A DNA stretch of 19,583 nucleotides, taken from Butyricicoccus sp. (GTDB taxonomy: Bacteria; Bacillota; Clostridia; Oscillospirales; Butyricicoccaceae). A program made the translations under genes and the position numbers. The notes under the pieces are model-generated. The model was not told the origin of the DNA and searched no databases. It saw only the letters and a program-made list of their open reading frames with translations. This document shows positions 14,745-19,583 of this stretch, piece after piece (positions within the stretch are counted from its first letter, which is position 1; each line of letters starts with the position of its first letter). The stretch covers positions 1 through 19,583 of the forward strand of contig JAHHRO010000036.1 of the NCBI GenBank assembly GCA_020025755.1, in the 5' to 3' direction.

Positions 14745-15687
14745 CAAAAATCACCTGCTGTCCGTCAGACAGCGCAGGGTTGCTGTCACATACCACCCAG
14801 TCGCCCGAACGCAGACCAGACTTGACCTGCACGCCGCGGCTGAGCTGGTAGCCGGTACGGATGTTGCGCCGCTCCAGCGTCCCGTTGGCGCGGCATACAT
14901 ATACAAATTGCTGGTCGTCCTCCTGCCGCACGGCGGCATAGGGCACGGTGACGGCATTGGGCACGTTGTCCGTAAACACCTTTACATCTACCGTTGTCCC
15001 CGGCATGAGGGTTTTGTCCGTAATTTTCAGGCTGCACTTGACCACTGCCGACTGTTTGTCCCCTGTCAGGCTGAAGGTCTGCACCGCGTATGGCGCGATC
15101 TCGGTCAGGCTTGCGGAAACGGTACGCGCCCGCTCGGTAATGGGCGTTACATTTGCACGCTGTCCAACCTTGAGATCTCCGGCGTAAAGTTCGGGTACTT
15201 TTGCCGCAACGGTGAGGTCAGAAAAATCTCCGATGCGCACGACGGGCATACCGGGCAGCAGCAGTGCACCCTCATCGGGCATCTGCGCCACCGTGCCGGA
15301 CATAGAGGCGCGTACCATCGTCCCCTCGACCATTGCACTCTCTGCCGAGATGGAAACGCCTTGATCGGCAAGTTTCGCCATTGCGTCCTGCATCTCCTCT
15401 GTCATGACCTCAGGATAGCTGACGCGCAGGAGCGGCTGTCCCTCCGCAACGGTATCCCCGACCTTTGCATAACATTCCTCTGCACGCGCCGGTGCATATA
15501 CGAATTCCTGTGCCTCGCGCTTTGCCTCGACCGTACCCTTGACGGAAATGCTGTTGTATACATTTTCCTTTGCCGCCTGTACGATGTGTACGGTCTCCAA
15601 GGGTTTCGGCTCAGACAACACCGAGACCCCCAGCATCACCAGTAAAATTCCAGCCGTAATGACCAATGTCCAGCGATAACGCTTCAT
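14731..15687 (-). CDS. Membrane-fusion / HlyD-type efflux adaptor
   Basis: This 318-residue protein has an N-terminal anchor (VITAGILLVMLGVSVL, about 9-24). Next come a barrel-sandwich (biotinyl-lipoyl-like) half near 45-90 (VKGTVEAKREAQEFVYAPAR, AKVGDTVAEGQPLLRV), a very short hairpin (about 92-115), the second half (VRASMSGTVAQMPDEGALLL), and beta-barrel and membrane-proximal domains (TVPYAAVRQEDDQQFVYV, LRSGDWVVCDSNPALSDGQQ). Such adaptors work with MacB-type permeases; in Gram-positives they bridge the permease and the cell exterior. GGAGGGAAGG lies directly before the ATG. The 14-nt overlap with the permease gene indicates translational coupling. The hairpin is much shorter than in MacA of Gram-negatives, as expected without an outer membrane. 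Confidence 0.87.
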   Translation of the reverse strand: MKRYRWTLVITAGILLVMLGVSVLSEPKPLETVHIVQAAKENVYNSISVKGTVEAKREAQEFVYAPARAEECYAKVGDTVAEGQPLLRVSYPEVMTEEMQDAMAKLADQGVSISAESAMVEGTMVRASMSGTVAQMPDEGALLLPGMPVVRIGDFSDLTVAAKVPELYAGDLKVGQRANVTPITERARTVSASLTEIAPYAVQTFSLTGDKQSAVVKCSLKITDKTLMPGTTVDVKVFTDNVPNAVTVPYAAVRQEDDQQFVYVCRANGTLERRNIRTGYQLSRGVQVKSGLRSGDWVVCDSNPALSDGQQVIFDAAD

Positions 15688-15743
15688 ATCGTTCCTTCCC
15701 TCCGCAAGCGATCTTAGGGTCAGTTTGCGAAGAAAGGGTGGTT

Positions 15744-15773
15744 TTTATACGCTTGTAAAATATGGCTGCTCAA
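15744..15773 (-). promoter_or_regulatory. Possible promoter of the adaptor-permease unit
   Basis: On the minus strand, TTGAGC (15773-15768, overlapping the radA stop), an 18-bp spacer and TATAAA (15749-15744), about 55 nt before the adaptor ATG. This would let adaptor and permease be expressed apart from cwlD-radA. Confidence 0.45.
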
Positions 15774-17125
15774 AGCACAGCTTTGAGTGCCTGCTGAATG
15801 GTTTTGACCTGTACAACATTCATGTGTTCCGGAATGTCGCCCACATCCTGTTCGGGCATAATACAGGTATGGAAGCCAAGGCGATAGCCCTCCCAAATGC
15901 GCTGAGCGGCACAGCTGACCGCGCGCAGTTCACCGGTCAATCCAACCTCGCCAAAACTCATGACGCCCTCAGGCAGAGGCTTGTCCCGAAAGCTGGAGGT
16001 AATCGCAAGCACCATAGGTAAATCTGCCGCCGGTTCGTCCAAACGCATGCCGCCAACGACATTGACATAGGCGTCACTGCTGGATAAAAACAATCCGGCG
16101 CGTTTTTCCAGAATCGCCAGCAGCAGCACCATACGGTTATAGTCCACGCCTGCCGCCGTGCGTCTTGGCACACCGAACTGCGTCTTGGCAACGAGTGCCT
16201 GTACCTCTGCCAACAGAGGGCGGCTGCCCTCCATCACGCAGGCGATGCAGTTGCCGGATGCCCCCGTTGGATGCCCTGCCAGCATGGCTGCCGATGGGTT
16301 CTTGACCTCCATCAGTCCGCGGTCACTCATTTCAAACACACCAATTTCATTGGTCGAGCCAAAGCGGTTCTTTGCGGCACGCAGGCAGCGGAACGGGCCA
16401 GTCTGCTCGCCCTCAAAGTACAGCACACAGTCTACCATGTGTTCGAGGATCTTGGGTCCTGCCAGCGTGCCCTCCTTGTTGACATGACCCACGATAAAGA
16501 TGGTGACGCTGTGCCGCTTGGCATATTGCATGAGGCTCATGGCACATTCCTTGATCTGGGTCGTGCCGCCGGGGGCGGCGGTCAGATCGCGGCGATAGAC
16601 CGTCTGAATGGAGTCTATGATGAGGATATCCGGTTCTAACAGATCGGTTTCCTTGATGATCTCATCCATATCGGTTTCCGCCAGTACGAATAGCTGTGCC
16701 GAGCGGATCCCCAAACGGCTGGCACGCAGCTTGATCTGCCGCAGGGATTCCTCGCCCGATACATAGAGTACCTTTGCCGCACGGCACATCTCCTGACACA
16801 TCTGCAAAAGCAGGGTGGATTTGCCAATTCCCGGTTCACCGCCGACCAGCACGAACGAGCCATGCACCGCGCCGCCGCCCAGCACGCGATCCAGTTCCCC
16901 AATGCCCGACTGAAAACGCGACTCCGTTCCCTCGTCGATCTCGGTGAGCAGGACAGGCTTGTTCTGCATCCGGTCACGGGTGGTCAGTACGCCGCGCGTT
17001 GCCGTCTCCGGCTTGACCTTAAATTCACTGAGCGTGTTCCACGCCCCACAGGACGGGCACTTTCCGTACCACTTCGGGCTTTCATACCCACAATCACTGC
17101 ATAAAAAAACGGTTTTCTGTTTCAT
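15770..17125 (-). CDS. radA: DNA repair protein RadA (Sms)
   Basis: RadA is a RecA-like, DnaB-related helicase that drives branch migration during homologous recombination. The 451-residue protein has an N-terminal C4 zinc finger (Cys9, Cys12, Cys23, Cys26), Walker A GGEPGIGKS (95-103) and a Walker B-like LIIDSIQTVY near 168-177. The RadA signature KNRFG is at 252-256, and the Lon-protease-like C-terminal domain includes SSSDAYVNVVGGMRLDEPAA and SFGEVGLTGELRAV. Length and domains are complete. The start is the ATG at 17125, with GGAGG 5-6 nt upstream; a TTG four codons earlier coincides with the SD itself. It lies 33 bp after cwlD, so probably one transcript. Confidence 0.97.
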   Translation of the reverse strand: MKQKTVFLCSDCGYESPKWYGKCPSCGAWNTLSEFKVKPETATRGVLTTRDRMQNKPVLLTEIDEGTESRFQSGIGELDRVLGGGAVHGSFVLVGGEPGIGKSTLLLQMCQEMCRAAKVLYVSGEESLRQIKLRASRLGIRSAQLFVLAETDMDEIIKETDLLEPDILIIDSIQTVYRRDLTAAPGGTTQIKECAMSLMQYAKRHSVTIFIVGHVNKEGTLAGPKILEHMVDCVLYFEGEQTGPFRCLRAAKNRFGSTNEIGVFEMSDRGLMEVKNPSAAMLAGHPTGASGNCIACVMEGSRPLLAEVQALVAKTQFGVPRRTAAGVDYNRMVLLLAILEKRAGLFLSSSDAYVNVVGGMRLDEPAADLPMVLAITSSFRDKPLPEGVMSFGEVGLTGELRAVSCAAQRIWEGYRLGFHTCIMPEQDVGDIPEHMNVVQVKTIQQALKAVL

Positions 17126-17158
17126 TTCGTCCTCCAAAATTTTAGACTGTTCCAGTTG

Positions 17159-17863
17159 TCAGGCGTTCAAATAGCCTGCCATGATGCAGACAGCCAGCTG
17201 CGTCTGATACGGCTCCTGTACGAGCCGTGCCTCCTCCTCGGGATTTGAGAGGAACCCACACTCTACAATGAGTGCCGGACAGGTCAGTGTGCGCATGAGG
17301 TACACACTGTCTCCGGCAGGCTTTGCTACGCGGTGGTTGCCGTTTGGGATCCCTCTTTTCAGGCTCTCCTGAATGGCTTCGGCAATGCCCTTGCTGTCTG
17401 CGTTCTTTCCATAAAAGACCTGTGCACCGAAATACTTTGCCTGCTCGAATTTATTGAGGTGGATGCTGAGAAAGACAGGGTTTTCCACCTGCTCACAGAT
17501 GCGCTGACGCGCCTTGATATCCGCGACCTTGTTTTCACGCACGGCACGCCCCGGCTGATAATCGAGCGCGTTGTCATCCGGTCGGGTCAGCTTGGTCGGG
17601 ATCGCAAACAGTCCTGCCAGTGACTCCACCTTTTTTGTCACGCTTAAATTGATTGCCTGCTCGGTCACGCCGTTGGGGCTGACTGCACCACCGTCAAAGC
17701 CGCCGTGACCGGCATCCAGAACGAGCGTGGGCACACCCACTTGGGTGTGAAAGACATGCATACGCGGCGCGTTGTAGATTTGGTCAAAGAGGAGACAGGT
17801 GAGCAAGCCAAGCGCGACCCAATAAAACCACTTTTGCTTCAAATGTTCCACAATTTTATTCAT
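17159..17863 (-). CDS. cwlD: N-acetylmuramoyl-L-alanine amidase, CwlD-like
   Basis: This 234-residue Amidase_3 protein has an N-terminal membrane anchor (WFYWVALGLLTCLLF, about 12-26) and a zinc amidase domain. His53 (LDAGHGGFDGGA), Glu68 (TEQAINLS) and His135 (SIHLNKF) are the metal ligands, and Glu201 (IVECGFLSNPEE) is the catalytic Glu. CwlD removes the stem peptide from muramic acid in the spore cortex, the first step of muramic-delta-lactam formation recognised by germination hydrolases. Its size and single-anchor layout match CwlD better than multi-domain vegetative amidases. The start is the ATG at 17863, with GGAGGG about 8 nt upstream. A sporulation-type promoter box lies at 17878-17912. 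It is followed by radA. Confidence 0.88.
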   Translation of the reverse strand: MNKIVEHLKQKWFYWVALGLLTCLLFDQIYNAPRMHVFHTQVGVPTLVLDAGHGGFDGGAVSPNGVTEQAINLSVTKKVESLAGLFAIPTKLTRPDDNALDYQPGRAVRENKVADIKARQRICEQVENPVFLSIHLNKFEQAKYFGAQVFYGKNADSKGIAEAIQESLKRGIPNGNHRVAKPAGDSVYLMRTLTCPALIVECGFLSNPEEEARLVQEPYQTQLAVCIMAGYLNA

Positions 17864-17877
17864 TGATCCGCCCTCCT

Positions 17878-17912
17878 GCTTTCAATCTATGGAGCAAGCA
17901 GGGCGTGTATGC
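17878..17912 (-). promoter_or_regulatory. Candidate forespore-type promoter upstream of cwlD
   Basis: The minus strand reads GCATA (17912-17908), 16 nt, then CATAGAT inside CCATAGATTGAAAGC (17892-17878). This resembles sigma-G-type -35/-10 elements; B. subtilis cwlD is known to be sporulation-controlled. The same 15-mer with one change lies upstream of the SpoVB-like gene at 1907-1921. Confidence 0.42.
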
Positions 17913-17942
17913 CTGCGGCGCACACGATCCGCACCCAAAGCA

Positions 17943-17983
17943 TAAAAAAGACTGGACACAGCCTGCATCCAGTCCCTTTTTAT
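17943..17983 (-). terminator. Rho-independent terminator after the O-antigen-ligase-like gene
   Basis: On the minus strand, ACTGGA and TCCAGT arms around a GC-rich loop are flanked by AAAAAGG and CTTTTTT, immediately after the TAA at 17988. It separates this gene from cwlD. Confidence 0.82.
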
Positions 17984-17987
17984 TTTC

Positions 17988-19337
17988 TTACAGCTGATTT
18001 TTGTCTTGGGTCAGCAGTCGTGCATAGACCAGTACAAAGGCAAAGAAGAAACCCGAGGTCACCGTAAACAGGATATGCCCTGCAAGGGTGAAATATGCAA
18101 CGGTAATGCCAAGGGATACGAACGCACCCAGTACCAGAACATTGAAATGCTTGATCGAGCGCATCAGGAATTCCACGCCGTACTTGACATACAGCCACAG
18201 CATTGCAACGAAGCCGAACACGCCATAGAGCAGACCGGCGTCGCACAGATCCATTTCGATGATGTGCCCCTGTGAGCCGCGCCCCACGCCGAACAGCCAC
18301 GCCATTGGGCCTGCCTGCTTGAAGTCAGCAAAAGTTGCCATAAATTTGTTCCATCGTCCAGAGATCAGGCTGCCGCCCTCCTCCTCTGCCGCCTCGCGGA
18401 TGCCGCCGAGCGAGCCTGCGAGCATGTCCATCAGTCCGCGGCCTGCACCGTTGAGCAGCCATGAGAGTCCGTTAAACACCAGTGCCACAACAACGGTAAT
18501 GCCGGTCAGAAGTACGGTTCGGTGTAAAAACTCCTTGTTGCCGCGTGCCGCAATGACCAGCGCATAGACCAGCATGACAGCGACCTCGCCGACCATTGCA
18601 ATGAGTGCGGTTTTGGTGCCGATCAGCATAAGACAGATGATGCTCATTGCAGGGCCCATACCATAGAAGATAATACGTCCCTTGGTAAACTTTTCGCGCG
18701 GTATAAAGAAGAAATAGGATAAGGCGAGTGGAAGCAGGATCATGAGCGCACCCGTGATATCATTTCCCGAGTAATAGAAGCCGCGCACGCCGCGCGCGCC
18801 AAAGCGGTCATAGTAGGTGCTGTAACCGACGCGCAGTACATAGGGGATCAGGATGCCCAGAGAGAACACGATGGTCATGCCGTTGACATAGGCATGGATC
18901 TTATGAATCAGTTCTTCCTTATCCAGTTCCGAGCGCATGAATATATTTCGGTATACAAGGATCACCGCAACATTGTAGGCAAACCGCGCAAAGAATGTTA
19001 CATCGAGCGAGAGATTGACGCCGCCCACCCAAAGAAATTCGGACAGCACGGACATCGCCCATGCCACACCCATAGGAATGGCGGTCAGGATCGACCGTTT
19101 GTCGCGCAGCATCAGGATATACACGACCATGATGAGCAGGACTGCCATGCGCACGATCAGTGCTGGTGTGGTGGTCAGACCGCCTCCGTTGGTCAGTTCA
19201 CGATAATTGACCGCGTCCATACCTGCGTATCCACGGGTCAGCATCCAGATATACAAGCCATTTACGATATCCAGAATCGGATTGAGCAGTAAGTAGAGCC
19301 AAAAAAAACGCTCCAATCCGCGTAAGGATTTCTGCAT
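17988..19337 (-). CDS. O-antigen ligase/polymerase-like polytopic membrane protein
   Basis: This 449-residue protein has about 10-12 hydrophobic segments and a larger loop near residues 300-360. The pattern RGFYYSGNDITGALMILLPL (loop before a helix), LIGTKTALIAM and the late loop LISGRWNKF...WLFGVGRGSQG...EMDLCDAGLLYGVFG matches the O-antigen ligase / Wzy-type family (glycan ligases and polymerases). Gram-positives use such proteins to polymerise or attach exopolysaccharide or teichuronic acid chains. No glycosyltransferase gene lies next to it, so its glycan is unknown. The start is the ATG at 19337, with AAGGA about 9 nt upstream and a promoter at 19371-19399. The call rests on overall pattern rather than a single catalytic motif. 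Confidence 0.78.
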   Translation of the reverse strand: MQKSLRGLERFFWLYLLLNPILDIVNGLYIWMLTRGYAGMDAVNYRELTNGGGLTTTPALIVRMAVLLIMVVYILMLRDKRSILTAIPMGVAWAMSVLSEFLWVGGVNLSLDVTFFARFAYNVAVILVYRNIFMRSELDKEELIHKIHAYVNGMTIVFSLGILIPYVLRVGYSTYYDRFGARGVRGFYYSGNDITGALMILLPLALSYFFFIPREKFTKGRIIFYGMGPAMSIICLMLIGTKTALIAMVGEVAVMLVYALVIAARGNKEFLHRTVLLTGITVVVALVFNGLSWLLNGAGRGLMDMLAGSLGGIREAAEEEGGSLISGRWNKFMATFADFKQAGPMAWLFGVGRGSQGHIIEMDLCDAGLLYGVFGFVAMLWLYVKYGVEFLMRSIKHFNVLVLGAFVSLGITVAYFTLAGHILFTVTSGFFFAFVLVYARLLTQDKNQL

Positions 19338-19370
19338 CCTTTCACTTCCTTCTTGATTTATTTCCGTTCC

Positions 19371-19399
19371 ATATTACCACATTTTTTTCCTTTTTACAA
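19371..19399 (-). promoter_or_regulatory. Sigma-A promoter of the O-antigen-ligase-like gene
   Basis: On the minus strand, TTGTAA (19399-19394), a 17-bp spacer and TAATAT (19376-19371), with a TG one base before the -10 (extended -10). It lies about 34 nt before the ATG and about 20 bp from the end of the right repeat array. Confidence 0.75.
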
Positions 19400-19419
19400 G
19401 TCAATCTTATTCTCTATCC

Positions 19420-19583
19420 ATGGGGGGATTTGTGTTCGCACATACTGCGGAGAGCTTGGAAATCCGTCCGGTTTTCATTTCTGCGAAATGATTTGCTCCC
19501 AGAAGTAAGGGAGATGTTTTTAGAATCATCCGTAGGATTTTCATTTCTGCTAAATGGGTTTGCTTTGGAAAGCAGGGAAACGT
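19420..19583 (-). repeat. Inverted right copy of the hairpin repeat array (truncated by window end)
   Basis: Read on the minus strand, two units are visible: about 19583-19514 and 19513-19420. They share with the left array the TGCTTT/AAAGCA or GGGAGCAAA element, the CATTT-AGCAG-AAATG and TCATTTCGCAGAAATGA hairpins (plus-strand arms 19542-19556 and 19475-19491), ATCCTACGGAT or CCGGACGG cores, and CTCCGCAGTATGTGCGAACA (19433-19452), identical to 107-126. The array continues past the window end. Confidence 0.82.

Overview
The window looks like chromosomal DNA of a spore-forming member of the Clostridia with mid-range GC. It carries SpoIID/LytB-type, CwlD-type and SpoVB/MVF-type genes, a lysine riboswitch ahead of asd-dapA-dapB, and strong Shine-Dalgarno (SD) sites and rho-independent terminators throughout. 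A gut Oscillospirales/Butyricicoccaceae-like host is plausible, but that is only an impression from composition and gene content. No phage, plasmid, IS element, CRISPR array, rRNA or tRNA gene was seen.

Layout. At 1-336 lies a non-coding array of short hairpin-rich repeats. On the minus strand at 337-5642 are a SpoVB-like flippase gene and a probable spoIID-like/queA/tgt operon ending in a terminator at about 1941-1977. Divergent from it, on the plus strand at 5684-8884, is a complete lysine-biosynthesis transcription unit: sigma-A promoter, lysine aptamer, intrinsic terminator, asd, dapA, dapB and a bidirectional terminator. On the minus strand at 8900-10010 are a COG1313-type radical SAM gene and a tiny two-helix membrane protein gene. 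They are divergent, through back-to-back promoters, from a plus-strand group at 10135-12409: an Xer-type tyrosine recombinase, a DUF6054-like protein and a membrane-anchored metallophosphoesterase. A monocistronic gene for a 300-residue protein of unknown family follows at 12587-13489, with its own promoter and terminator. The rest is on the minus strand: a MacB-type permease overlapping its membrane-fusion adaptor (no ATPase gene beside them), radA, cwlD, and an O-antigen-ligase/polymerase-like membrane protein. The right edge holds a second copy of the repeat array, inverted relative to the first and cut by the window end.

How the genes work together. Asd, DapA and DapB convert aspartyl phosphate to tetrahydrodipicolinate. 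The DapA product is also the precursor of spore dipicolinate, so the riboswitch unit serves both cell wall/lysine and, indirectly, spores. QueA and Tgt act in tRNA queuosine modification. SpoIID-like, CwlD and the SpoVB-like flippase act on peptidoglycan or its precursors, probably during sporulation. RadA is a recombination helicase.

Most of the window is ordinary core genome. The parts most worth a second look are the inverted terminal repeat arrays with compensatory stem changes, a shared CCATAGAYTGAAAGC box upstream of two sporulation-type genes, a hairpin between the queA SD and its start codon, the radical SAM/mini-membrane-protein pair, and the unknown 300-residue protein.
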